Assembly: GCA_903921725.1 (NCBI GenBank) | Contig: CAIXRA010000026.1 | Coordinates: forward strand, 22,684-86,683 | Length of the DNA stretch: 64,000 bases | Origin: an uncultured Lentisphaerota bacterium | GTDB taxonomy: Bacteria; Verrucomicrobiota; Lentisphaeria; Oligosphaerales; CAITYL01 | Direction: 5' to 3' | Part shown: positions 39,715 to 47,429 of the stretch, piece by piece | Layout: each line of letters begins with the position of its first letter | How positions within the stretch are numbered: the first letter of the stretch is position 1 | The notes under the pieces: model-generated | What the model was told of the DNA's origin: nothing | The model's input: the letters and a program-made list of their open reading frames with translations, nothing else | The model's database searches: none | Translations under genes and position numbers: made by a program

Positions 39715-41598
39715 TCAGGCTTTCTTGTGCTTGCCCTCGAAGTGCTCTTCGATCTCCTCCAGCGTCTTGCCCTTGGTCTCGGGCAGGAAGAAGAAGGCGG
39801 TGATGAAGTAGATCACCGTGAAGCCGGCGAAGGCGAAGAATATCGTGCCGTAGCCGTACTTGCCGACGGTCGGCAGGAAGACGGCGGCAATGGTCGTGGA
39901 GACGGCTTGGTTGACCAGCAGGGCAATGGACATACCGTTGGAGCGGATGCGGGTCGGCATCAGTTCGGAGAGCGCCAGCCAGACACAGACGCCGGGCCCG
40001 ATGGCGAAGAATGCGATGAAGATGAAGATGAACACAGCCGTCAGCCAGCCATTGCTCGTACTCGGCACCGGCGTGACCAGCGCATTTTCAATCTTCAACG
40101 GCGCGCTTTTTGACTTCTCCAGGCTGGCAAACGGGTTTTTGAAGAACGCCTCGACCGCCGAGGAGGGCAGGCCGCCGTTTCGGCTGATCTCAATCGGCTT
40201 GGCCGCCACGTCGTCGGAACGCACGACATTGGTGGCCGAGGTGAAGTCGCCGCAGGAATAGATGATCGTCAAGGTGGCCGGCTGGCCGGCAATCGCAGCG
40301 CCGGCCGGGCCGCTGGCCGCCAGCATCTCGGCGGCCTTGACCTTGTCAAACGCGACTTTCACCACCTGATCCTTGACCGCCACCTTGGTACCGTCGGCCA
40401 AAATCTTCTCCGCATCCACTTCCGTCACCATGGCCTGAACGGCCCCCTTGCAATCCACGCGCAGCTTTTCGGTCTTGTGGAAGATGGAAGCCACACAGAT
40501 GAGGGAGACGATGATGCCGGCGCTGCCGAGGGAGAGCAGGAACTTGCGTCCCTTCCTGTCCACCAGCGCGATGGCACCCATGGTCATCAGGAAATTGACC
40601 ACCGTGAGGATGACATATCCCAGATGCGCGGCCTTGTCGCTAAGGCCGGCCTGGATCAGGATAGTGGCATTGTAGCCGATGATGGAGTTGATGCCGGTGG
40701 CCTGGTTGCAGGCAAGGATGACGCAGGCCATGATGAACGGAATGACATACCTGCGGCTGAGGAGCGATTCCTTGATTTTTTCACCGGTGGAGGAGACTTT
40801 TGCCTTTTCCTCTGCAACAATCTGCGCCATCTCCTTCAGCTCGGTGGCGGCCTGTTCCTCCGTGCGTGAGCGGAGCAACGCGGTCTTGGCGGCTTCCGCC
40901 TTCCCGCGGCGGAAGAGCCAGCGGGGGGACTCGGCGACCAAGAAGGCGCCGATCACAAACAGGATGCCCGGGGGCAGGGAAACCCAGAAGATGCTGCGCC
41001 AAGCCAGATCCTTGGCATCAAACAGGACCTGCGCGGTGGAAGTGCCGGCCTTCACGGCATCGTCAATGCCGCCAAGCCAGACGCTGAACCCCATGCCGAT
41101 GACCGCCGCGGCCACGATGCCGAGGGTCAGCAGCCACTGGAAGATGCCGGTACCCTTGCCGCGGTCCGCCGCGCCCAGGCACTCCGCCAAGTACAGCGGC
41201 ACCACGACGCCGATAAGGCCGGCGCTGATGCCCTGAAGCAGGCGCCCCATGACCAGCGGGCCGAAGCCGTGGGCCAGGGCGATCATCGGGATGCTGACCA
41301 CAAACAGCAGGCCGCTGATGATCATCATCGGCTTGCGGCCAAAGAGGTCGGAAAGCATGCCCGCAAAGAGGGTCGAAATCACACTGCCGAGCAACACCGC
41401 CGCAACGATGACCGAGAGCTGGCCGGGGTTCAGGCCGGAGGTCGCTTCAAGATAGGGCAGCGCGCCGGCGATGATGCCGACATCGATTCCGTACAGCAGG
41501 CCGCCGAGGCCGGCGACGAGCAGGAGGAACATGTTGTAGCGGGAGATCGATTTCGCGGCACCGGAAGCTCCGGTGTTGGAACAGCAGCAGTCACCCAT
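39715..41598 (-). CDS. MFS sugar porter with large extra loop
   Basis: 627 residues, against about 450-480 for most sugar porters. Family motifs: GLLYGIDVGIIAGALPYL in TM1, DLFGRKPMM after TM2, PLYLAECLGAADRGKGT, PESPRWL-like VAESPRWLFRRG, NQATGINSIIGYNATILIQAG in TM7, VDRKGRKFLL, ELMPTRIRSNGM, and FFLPETKGKTLEEIE at the C-terminus. About 140 residues, roughly 385-525, are inserted between TM9 and TM10 (CKGAVQAMVTEVDAEKIL ... SSAVEAFFKNPF). They look like a folded soluble domain, probably periplasmic. An N-terminal Cys cluster (GDCCCSNTG) is unusual. AAGGA precedes the start. Confidence 0.92.
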   Translation of the reverse strand: MGDCCCSNTGASGAAKSISRYNMFLLLVAGLGGLLYGIDVGIIAGALPYLEATSGLNPGQLSVIVAAVLLGSVISTLFAGMLSDLFGRKPMMIISGLLFVVSIPMIALAHGFGPLVMGRLLQGISAGLIGVVVPLYLAECLGAADRGKGTGIFQWLLTLGIVAAAVIGMGFSVWLGGIDDAVKAGTSTAQVLFDAKDLAWRSIFWVSLPPGILFVIGAFLVAESPRWLFRRGKAEAAKTALLRSRTEEQAATELKEMAQIVAEEKAKVSSTGEKIKESLLSRRYVIPFIMACVILACNQATGINSIIGYNATILIQAGLSDKAAHLGYVILTVVNFLMTMGAIALVDRKGRKFLLSLGSAGIIVSLICVASIFHKTEKLRVDCKGAVQAMVTEVDAEKILADGTKVAVKDQVVKVAFDKVKAAEMLAASGPAGAAIAGQPATLTIIYSCGDFTSATNVVRSDDVAAKPIEISRNGGLPSSAVEAFFKNPFASLEKSKSAPLKIENALVTPVPSTSNGWLTAVFIFIFIAFFAIGPGVCVWLALSELMPTRIRSNGMSIALLVNQAVSTTIAAVFLPTVGKYGYGTIFFAFAGFTVIYFITAFFFLPETKGKTLEEIEEHFEGKHKKA

Positions 41599-41661
41599 GG
41601 TCGTAGATCCTTCAGTTCGGGGTTCAACGGTTCAAGGTTCAACGAATCTCAGCGGTCGGAC

Positions 41662-41705
41662 AAAAAAAGGGGCGGGACGGCCGGGCGGATCCGCCCGGCG
41701 GCCCT
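41662..41705 (-). terminator. Terminator after the symporter / small protein pair
   Basis: Perfect palindrome CCGGGCGGATCCGCCCGG (41681-41698) with GC-rich flanks, then a run of seven T on the minus strand (A at 41662-41668). The T run is about 12 bp past the core stem. Separates the symporter unit from the sugar porter. Confidence 0.6.
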
Positions 41706-41712
41706 CCTCAAA

Positions 41713-41931
41713 TTATTCCTTCTTGGCGGCGGCGGCTTTGGCCTTGGCGGCCGCGTGCCGGGCGGTCAGCAGCATGAACACGGCGAACGCAATCAGCACC
41801 AGCCCCCACCAAAGGTTGATGTTGACGCCCAGCGTTTTCGCATCCGGCTTGGTGACGACACCGATGACCACCAGCAAAATGCCGATCATGCCAAACATCA
41901 TGCCGATCGGAACACGAAGATCAAGTCCCAT
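41713..41931 (-). CDS. Small two-span membrane protein
   Basis: 72 residues. Two hydrophobic segments (VPIGMMFGMIGILLVVIGVVT and WWGLVLIAFAVFMLLTARHA) with a short loop and a Lys/Ala-rich cytoplasmic tail. GGAAAGGG lies upstream of the ATG at 41931. It sits 74 bp after the sodium:solute symporter gene, same strand, and is followed by a terminator, so the pair forms a unit. Small membrane proteins of this type often accompany SSS symporters; an accessory or stabilising role is inferred, not shown. Confidence 0.8.
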   Translation of the reverse strand: MGLDLRVPIGMMFGMIGILLVVIGVVTKPDAKTLGVNINLWWGLVLIAFAVFMLLTARHAAAKAKAAAAKKE

Positions 41932-42005
41932 GGTCGCACCCTTTCCTTGATTGATTAGGAAACCCAAAACATTCAACACATTCAGGAATGGCTACCACTC
42001 CCAAA

Positions 42006-43958
42006 TTACCAGAAGATGATGTTGAGCACCACGCACACGGCGAGCAGGATGATGGCGAGGATGGAGGGGCGCAGGTACCAGGCCTCGTGCTCCGTCTGAA
42101 TCTTCGGCGTCAGGGAGTAGACCAAGCCCTTGAGATCCTCGTCGGTCTTCGTCTGACGGGTCGCCAGCGAGATGACAATGGTGAACACGAGGCAGACGGT
42201 GAAGGCGAAGGAGGCCAGCCAGAAGTTCTGGGCCATGTCGCTCGGGAACTTGTCGTAAACCAGATACAGGTAACCGCCCTTGACGCCGGCCGTGTTGCCG
42301 ATGGCCAGCGTGCAGGCGTGGAACAGGCCCGAGGTCAGCGTGCCGATCAGCAGCCCGTAGAAGGCGGCGGTCGCCGTGATGCGCTTCCAGAACATGCCCA
42401 GCAGGAAGGTTGCGAAGAGCGGCGCGTTCACGAAACCGAACACAAGCTGGATGATGTCCATGGCGTTCGACCACTGGCTGGCAAAGTAGGCGCAGCCGAT
42501 GCTGACCAGGATGCCGGCGACGGTCGCCGCGCGGCCCATCCACATGTAGTGCTCATCGCTTCTCTTCTTGGCAAGGTAGGCCTGGTAGATGTCGTAAGTC
42601 CAGATGGTGTTGAACGCCGTCACATTGCCGGCCATGCCGGACATGAAGGAGGCGAGCAGCGCGGTCAGCGCCAGGCCGAGCAGCCCCATCGGGCAGTACT
42701 TGCTGACCAGCGAGACGATCACGCCGTCGTAGTTGATTTCGGCGACGGCGTTCTGGATGCCGGCCTTGATCTTGTCATCGCTCAGCGTCGGGGCGGCCTT
42801 GACCAGATCGACCGTCTGCTTCGGCAGCATCTTCATCCCCACGGCGGCGGCGACCGCCTTCACGGCGGCTGCCTCGTCGGTGGCGACCAGGACGGCGGCG
42901 GCCTTCACGGCGGGAACGGCCTTCTCATACACAACAGCCTCGATGGCCTTGGGCGGCAGACGGTAGCCGTCCTTGCCGCTCTTGTAGGTATCGTACGCCA
43001 GGCCGGCGGCGATCATGCCGGGAAGAATGACCAGGATGGGAATGAACATCTTGGGGATGGCACCGATCAGCGGGGTGCGGCGCGCGGCGCTCATGTCCTT
43101 GGCGGCCATGGCGCGCTGGACCACAAGGAAGTTGGTGCACCAGTAGCCGAAGGCGAGCACGAAGCCGAGGCCAAAGACCATGGCGAAAATGTCGACGCCC
43201 ATCGGGTTGCTCGATGCCCCCTGCAGCATCGGGCTCCAGGCACCGGTCCAGGCATTCGGCTCGAACGGCTTGTCGCCGACGCCGATCGCCGCCGGATTCG
43301 TTGCGACGTGGCTGAGCTTCTCCTTCAGTGCGCTCCAGCCGCCCACATCCTTCAGTGCGAGGTATACGACCGGCGCAAAGCCGAGGACAATCATGAAGAA
43401 CTGGAGAACTTCGGTATAGATGGCGGAGGTCAGGCCGCCCTTCAGCACGTACAGCAGCACGACGGCCGAGCAGATCCAGAGACTCAGGTGGTAGTTCCAG
43501 CCGAGGAGCTGGTTCAGCAGCTTGGCCAGGGCGTTCATGGAGATGCCCGAGGCGAACACGGTCATGACCGCAAAGGAGATGGAGTTCAGGCAGCGCACGC
43601 GGCCGTCGAAGCGCATGTTGAGGTATTCGGGGACGGAGCGTGCCTTGGATCCATAATAGAACGGCATCATGAACACGGCGAGGAAGGTCATGGCGAGGAT
43701 GGCGCCGATCCAGTAGAAATGGCAGGTCATCATGCCGTACTTCGCGCCGCTGGCGGCCATGCCGACCAGTTCCAGCGCGCCGAGATTCGCGGAGATGAAC
43801 GCCAGGCCGGTGATCCAGGCCGGGATGGAGTTGGCGGAGGTCAGGAAGTCGGAGCTCGACTTCATGTAACGCTTCAAGGCAAAGCCGATGCCGACCACAA
43901 ACAGGACGTACAAGATCATGACGGCGTAGTCAACGTGGACCAGTTTTACTGTCTCCAT
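42006..43958 (-). CDS. Sodium:solute symporter (SSS family), sugar-type
   Basis: 650 residues with about 13-14 membrane segments. N-terminal VDYAVMILYVLFVVGIGF, then FLTSANSIPAWITGLAFISANLGALELVGMAASGAKYG (Na+-binding TM1 and loop), GLTSAIYTEVLQFFMIVLGF, and LLASFMSGMAGNVTAFNTIWTYDIYQ (TM8, Na+ site). Transports a sugar or related solute with Na+. An Ala/Lys/Val-rich soluble stretch of about 100 residues (roughly 340-440; KAIEAVVYEKAVPAVKAAAV, ending near VAEINYDGVIVSLV) is inserted between two membrane segments. AGGAG precedes the start at 43958. Divergent from lemA (285-bp shared upstream region, no features recognised). Confidence 0.93.
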   Translation of the reverse strand: METVKLVHVDYAVMILYVLFVVGIGFALKRYMKSSSDFLTSANSIPAWITGLAFISANLGALELVGMAASGAKYGMMTCHFYWIGAILAMTFLAVFMMPFYYGSKARSVPEYLNMRFDGRVRCLNSISFAVMTVFASGISMNALAKLLNQLLGWNYHLSLWICSAVVLLYVLKGGLTSAIYTEVLQFFMIVLGFAPVVYLALKDVGGWSALKEKLSHVATNPAAIGVGDKPFEPNAWTGAWSPMLQGASSNPMGVDIFAMVFGLGFVLAFGYWCTNFLVVQRAMAAKDMSAARRTPLIGAIPKMFIPILVILPGMIAAGLAYDTYKSGKDGYRLPPKAIEAVVYEKAVPAVKAAAVLVATDEAAAVKAVAAAVGMKMLPKQTVDLVKAAPTLSDDKIKAGIQNAVAEINYDGVIVSLVSKYCPMGLLGLALTALLASFMSGMAGNVTAFNTIWTYDIYQAYLAKKRSDEHYMWMGRAATVAGILVSIGCAYFASQWSNAMDIIQLVFGFVNAPLFATFLLGMFWKRITATAAFYGLLIGTLTSGLFHACTLAIGNTAGVKGGYLYLVYDKFPSDMAQNFWLASFAFTVCLVFTIVISLATRQTKTDEDLKGLVYSLTPKIQTEHEAWYLRPSILAIILLAVCVVLNIIFW

Positions 43959-44243
43959 TGAGATTTTGCTCCTGCTGTTGCTCTTGTCTTTGTTCGCACA
44001 CCGCCTGCCCGTTCCTGAACCCGGAACCGACAAAAATTTTGCCTAACATATCGTGGCCCGAGCGCATATGCAACCAGATCCGCCAAGGCCGCCGCAAGGT
44101 TTTGGAACTCGCGCGGGAGGCCGGCGGACCCCGTCGGCCGGAGGCGATTGCGGAACCCGGACTGGCGCGACGGCCCATGACGCGCTATTTTTCTCCCGTC
44201 ATTCCTCCGCAGGATGCGGGGGATGCCGCCGGGAGAACCGTCC

Positions 44244-44810
44244 ATGTACATCCTCTTGATTGTCATCGTTCTGGCCGTGCTCTTCGGCGTCATCGCCCTC
44301 GCCTCCATGTACAACGGACTCGTCCGCTTGAAGAAACTGGCTGAAAACGCCTGGAGCCAGATTGACGTCCAGCTCAAGCGCCGCTGCGACCTCATCCCGA
44401 ACCTGGTCGAAACCGTCAAGGGCTATGCCGGACACGAACGCTCGGTGCTCGAAAACGTGACCAAGGCCCGCTCCCGCGTTCTCGACAGCGCCTCGGGCGG
44501 CGATGTCGGCGCCCGCATCCAGGCGGAGAACGGCCTCTCCGGCGCCCTGCGCGGACTCATGATTCAGGTCGAGGCCTATCCGCAGCTCATGGCGAACGAA
44601 AATTTCAAGGCGCTCCAGGACGAACTGGCCGGCACCGAAAACAAGATCGCCTTCGCCCGCCAGCAGTACAACGACGACGCCACGCAGTACAACACCAAGC
44701 GCGAACTCTTCCCGACCAACATCGTCGCCAACCTCTTCAATTTCGCGGCGCAGACGCTGTGGTCAATCACCGATGCCGCCGAGCGCGAAGTGCCGAAGGT
44801 CCAGTTCTGA
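44244..44810 (+). CDS. lemA: LemA family protein
   Basis: 188 residues, standard LemA length. One N-terminal membrane segment (MYILLIVIVLAVLFGVIALASM), then the family core YNGLVRLKKLAENAWSQIDVQLKRRCDLIPNLVETVKGYAGHE, ENGLSGALRGLMIQVEAYPQLMANENFKALQDELAGTENKIAFARQQYNDDATQYN, and a C-terminal FPTNIVANLFNF. The protein is membrane anchored with a helical domain; its function is unclear. GGGAGA lies 8 bp before the ATG at 44244. The TPM-domain protein often encoded beside lemA is not present here. Confidence 0.95.
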   Translation: MYILLIVIVLAVLFGVIALASMYNGLVRLKKLAENAWSQIDVQLKRRCDLIPNLVETVKGYAGHERSVLENVTKARSRVLDSASGGDVGARIQAENGLSGALRGLMIQVEAYPQLMANENFKALQDELAGTENKIAFARQQYNDDATQYNTKRELFPTNIVANLFNFAAQTLWSITDAAEREVPKVQF

Positions 44811-44850
44811 TCCCCTCCGCCACGCCGTCCCCCCGGCACAGGGGTTTTGA

Positions 44851-44940
44851 CGGGATTGCAGGATTCTACGGATCGGCAGGATGAAACCATCTTCGCACTG
44901 CCTGTCCCTGGTCGGCCCCATCCTGCAAATCCTGTAATCC
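44851..44940. repeat. GGATTGCAGGAT / ATCCTGCAAATCC inverted repeat
   Basis: CGGGATTGCAGGATT (44851-44865) pairs imperfectly with ATCCTGCAAATCCTGTAATCC (44920-44940) in the gap after lemA. It resembles the simple ACAGGATTTGCAGGAT-type intergenic repeat known from many environmental genomes. Confidence 0.55.
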
Positions 44941-44976
44941 TTTCCAAGCCAGAAGGTCGGACTCGAAGCCAATCCC

Positions 44977-45004
44977 TTGCCGAGATGTCGGTTTTTGCTA
45001 TATT
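44977..45004 (+). promoter_or_regulatory. Candidate promoter for the 45107 gene
   Basis: TTGCCG (44977-44982), 16-bp spacer, TATATT (44999-45004) at the start of the most AT-rich patch of the gap; predicted leader of about 95 nt. Consensus match only. Confidence 0.4.
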
Positions 45005-45106
45005 TTAACTTTGCCTTGCAAAGAACTTTTCATTGTTGTACATTGCCTTTAGAAAAATGGATTCCGTCGGCCGGGAACCGCAACACCCAAGCAGGAAACG
45101 CCGCCC

Positions 45107-45706
45107 ATGGTCGCCAGCCACATCCACGACGCGCTCAGTCAGGTGCGCAAGCTCCGCGGCGCCGTCCTCGAAAAACGACAGTTCCGCGGATACTCCGGTC
45201 CGGCGCGCATGGCCGCCGGCTGCGCCGCGCTCGCCGGAGCCACCGTTCTTTCCCGGCTCCAGCCCACCACCGACATCGGGCATCTCGCCGGCTGGGGCGC
45301 GGTCCTGGCCGCCTCGCTGCTGCTGAACTACGGCGCGCTCGCCTACTGGTTCCTGTCCGACCCGCAGGTGGGACGCAATCCCGCCCAGCTCCAGCCGGCC
45401 CTCGACGCGATTCCGCCGCTGGCGGTCGGCGCCGCGTTCAGTCTCGCCTGCATCCTCCGCGGGCAGTACGACTGGCTTTTCCCGGTCTGGATGAGCATGT
45501 ACGGGCTGGTGCACATCCCGTACCGCAACTCCCTGCCGCGCGCCAATTACGGCGTCGGGCTCTTCTACATCGCCGCCGGTGCCGCCTGCCTGCTTTGGCC
45601 GGGAGGTGTCCCGTTCCGGAATCCATGGCCGATGGGGCTCGTCTTCTTCGCCGGCGAAATGACCGGCGGCATGATTCTGCATCTCAACCGCGACAGGAAT
45701 CTGTGA
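45107..45706 (+). CDS. Hypothetical polytopic membrane protein
   Basis: 199 residues, no family recognised. Cytoplasmic N-terminus (SHIHDALSQVRKLRGAVLEKRQF), then four to five hydrophobic segments (MAAGCAALAGATVLS, WGAVLAASLLLNYGALAYWFL, AVGAAFSLACILRG, PVWMSMYGLVHIPY, FYIAAGAACLLW, GLVFFAGEMTGGMIL). AGGAA precedes the start at 45107. It ends directly before decamer array 5 and the winged-helix gene on the same strand, so it may belong to the same transcript. No motif suggests a substrate or activity. Confidence 0.78.
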   Translation: MVASHIHDALSQVRKLRGAVLEKRQFRGYSGPARMAAGCAALAGATVLSRLQPTTDIGHLAGWGAVLAASLLLNYGALAYWFLSDPQVGRNPAQLQPALDAIPPLAVGAAFSLACILRGQYDWLFPVWMSMYGLVHIPYRNSLPRANYGVGLFYIAAGAACLLWPGGVPFRNPWPMGLVFFAGEMTGGMILHLNRDRNL

Positions 45707-45712
45707 TTATTT

Positions 45713-45766
45713 TCGATGGCCGTCGATAACCGTCGATAGCTATCGAAACCCATCGACGGTTATCGA
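45713..45766. repeat. TCGA decamer array 5
   Basis: Six perfect steps of 10 bp: TCGA at 45713, 45723, 45733, 45743, 45753 and 45763. It begins 7 bp after the stop codon of the preceding gene and ends 27 bp before the next start codon. The simplest and most regular copy of the family. Confidence 0.92.
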
Positions 45767-45792
45767 CTATCAACAAAACAAGGAGCCCTCCC

Positions 45793-46182
45793 ATGTGCGC
45801 CGCGACACCCAATCCGCATGAACTGCTGGAAAAGATCTTCCACGAGCCGAACCGGCTGGCGATCATGTCCGGCCTCTGCGCCGCGCAGGGCGGGCTGACC
45901 TTCGCCGAGCTCAAGGCCGCCTGCAACCTCACCGATGGCAACCTCAGCCGGCATCTGGCCGTGCTGGAGGAGGCGAAGGCGGTCCGCATCAAGAAAGAGT
46001 TCGTCGGCGTCAAGCCGCGCACCACCGTCTTCCTCACCGACACCGGCCTCGACCGCTTCAACGACTACCTCGCCGCGCTGGAAGAGGTGCTGGAACAGGC
46101 CCGCCGCGCCCAAACCGCGCTCGACGCCCGTAGCAAAACCAAGGCCGTCCTCCCCCGCGGAGTCCGCACCTCAAACGCATGA
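45793..46182 (+). CDS. Winged-helix transcriptional regulator (ArsR/MarR-like)
   Basis: 129 residues. Winged-helix fold of the PF13601 kind: NRLAIMSGLCAAQGGLTFAELKAACNLTDGNLSRHLAVLEEAKAVRIKKEF with wing GVKPRTTVFLTDTGLDRFNDYLAAL and a C-terminal helix. AGGAG lies directly before the ATG. Its stop codon overlaps the start of the next gene (ATGA), so translation is coupled to that membrane protein and, through it, to creD. It probably autoregulates the operon; decamer array 5 lies in its leader region and could be an operator, which is speculation. Confidence 0.9.
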   Translation: MCAATPNPHELLEKIFHEPNRLAIMSGLCAAQGGLTFAELKAACNLTDGNLSRHLAVLEEAKAVRIKKEFVGVKPRTTVFLTDTGLDRFNDYLAALEEVLEQARRAQTALDARSKTKAVLPRGVRTSNA

Positions 46183-47429
46183 AACACCTCCGGCACATCC
46201 TGATCGTCCTGCTGCTCCCGGCGCTGCTGCTCGGGCTGCCGCTGCTGGGCGTGTGGCTGGTGGGGAAGCCGGTGGCGGACTATTTCGAGTTCCCGCCGCT
46301 GACGCGCTACGTCACGCACGCCGGCTTCGCCTGGCCGGTGTTCATCGCCCTGGCGGCGGGGATTGTTGGTTTTCTGGCTTGGGCGCTCGTGCTCGGCACA
46401 AGGAAGCACGGACAAACACGGACCCGCACGGACGGGCACGGACCGGCCGGCCAACTGCCCGACCGCCCGACCGCCGCACCGTCACACCGGTTCCCCGCCT
46501 GGGGCTGGGCGGCGCTTGCCCTCACCGCCGCGGCCTGGCTGCTGGCCTGGACGCGCTTCGGCTGGTTCGCTCCCTGCCAGAAATACAGCTTCATCCCGCT
46601 CTGGCTCGGCTACATCCTGACCGTCAACGCGCTGACCTTCCGCCGCACCGGCCGCTGCATGCTGACGCACCGCACGGCGCATTTCCTCGCCCTCTTCCCG
46701 GCGAGCATGGTGTTCTGGTGGTTCTTCGAGTACCTCAACCGCTTCGTGCAGAACTGGTACTACATCGGCGCCGAAGGGATGGGCCCGCTGCAGTACACCG
46801 TCGTCGCCAGCCTCTCCTTCAGCACCGTGCTGCCCGCCGTCCTCGGCACCGCGGAGCTGCTGGAAACCTGGCGGATTTTCGCGCGGGGAAACGCCGTCAC
46901 ACAGCCACACCATCATACCGCCGCACCGGTTGCGCCCCGCCTCGCCCTCCTGACGCTCTGCGCGGGCGGCCTGGCTGCGGTCGGGGTCTGGCCGGATTAT
47001 CTATTTCCACTGCTGTGGCTTGCGCCGCTGGGGTTGATGCTGGGGTTGAACGGTTTCATGGTTCAGCGGCTCAGCGGTTCAAGGGGTGGCGCGGACGAAC
47101 ATGGACGAGCACGGACGGGCACGGGCCAACACGGACAGAGCCCCACCGCCCCACCGTTACACCGTCACACCGCCACACCATTCCCCTCCCCCGCCGCACT
47201 CATGCTTGCCGGATTGGCATGCGGTTTTTTCTGGGAGATGTGGAACATGTGGAGCCTGGCGAAATGGGTGTACAGCGTCCCGTTCGTGGACCGGTTCCAT
47301 CTTTTTGAGATGCCCGCGCTCGGTTATGCCGGCTATCTGCCGTTCGGCATCGAGTGCGCCGCCGCCGCGCTTTGGATCGAGTTTGTTTTTTCACCGCAAC
47401 GAAGCAGAAAACCAGGAGAGACGCCATGA
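46179..47429 (+). CDS. Polytopic membrane protein with low-complexity repeat loops
   Basis: 416 residues with about ten membrane segments (ILIVLLLPALLLGLPLLGVWLV, WPVFIALAAGIVGFLAWALVL, WAALALTAAAWLLAW and others). Two hydrophilic loops are encoded by repetitive DNA: nt 46405-46495 (HGQTRTRTDGHG and following residues) and nt 47086-47190 (DEHGRARTGTGQHG and following). A shorter one lies at 46893-46925 (QPHHHTAAP). These loops look like intergenic repeats incorporated in frame, so the length is unusual. Conserved-looking segments FEYLNRFVQNWYYIG and FFWEMWNMWSLAKWVY flank them. Overlaps the regulator gene by 4 bp at its start and the creD gene by 4 bp at its end. Function unknown. Confidence 0.82.
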   Translation: MKHLRHILIVLLLPALLLGLPLLGVWLVGKPVADYFEFPPLTRYVTHAGFAWPVFIALAAGIVGFLAWALVLGTRKHGQTRTRTDGHGPAGQLPDRPTAAPSHRFPAWGWAALALTAAAWLLAWTRFGWFAPCQKYSFIPLWLGYILTVNALTFRRTGRCMLTHRTAHFLALFPASMVFWWFFEYLNRFVQNWYYIGAEGMGPLQYTVVASLSFSTVLPAVLGTAELLETWRIFARGNAVTQPHHHTAAPVAPRLALLTLCAGGLAAVGVWPDYLFPLLWLAPLGLMLGLNGFMVQRLSGSRGGADEHGRARTGTGQHGQSPTAPPLHRHTATPFPSPAALMLAGLACGFFWEMWNMWSLAKWVYSVPFVDRFHLFEMPALGYAGYLPFGIECAAAALWIEFVFSPQRSRKPGETP

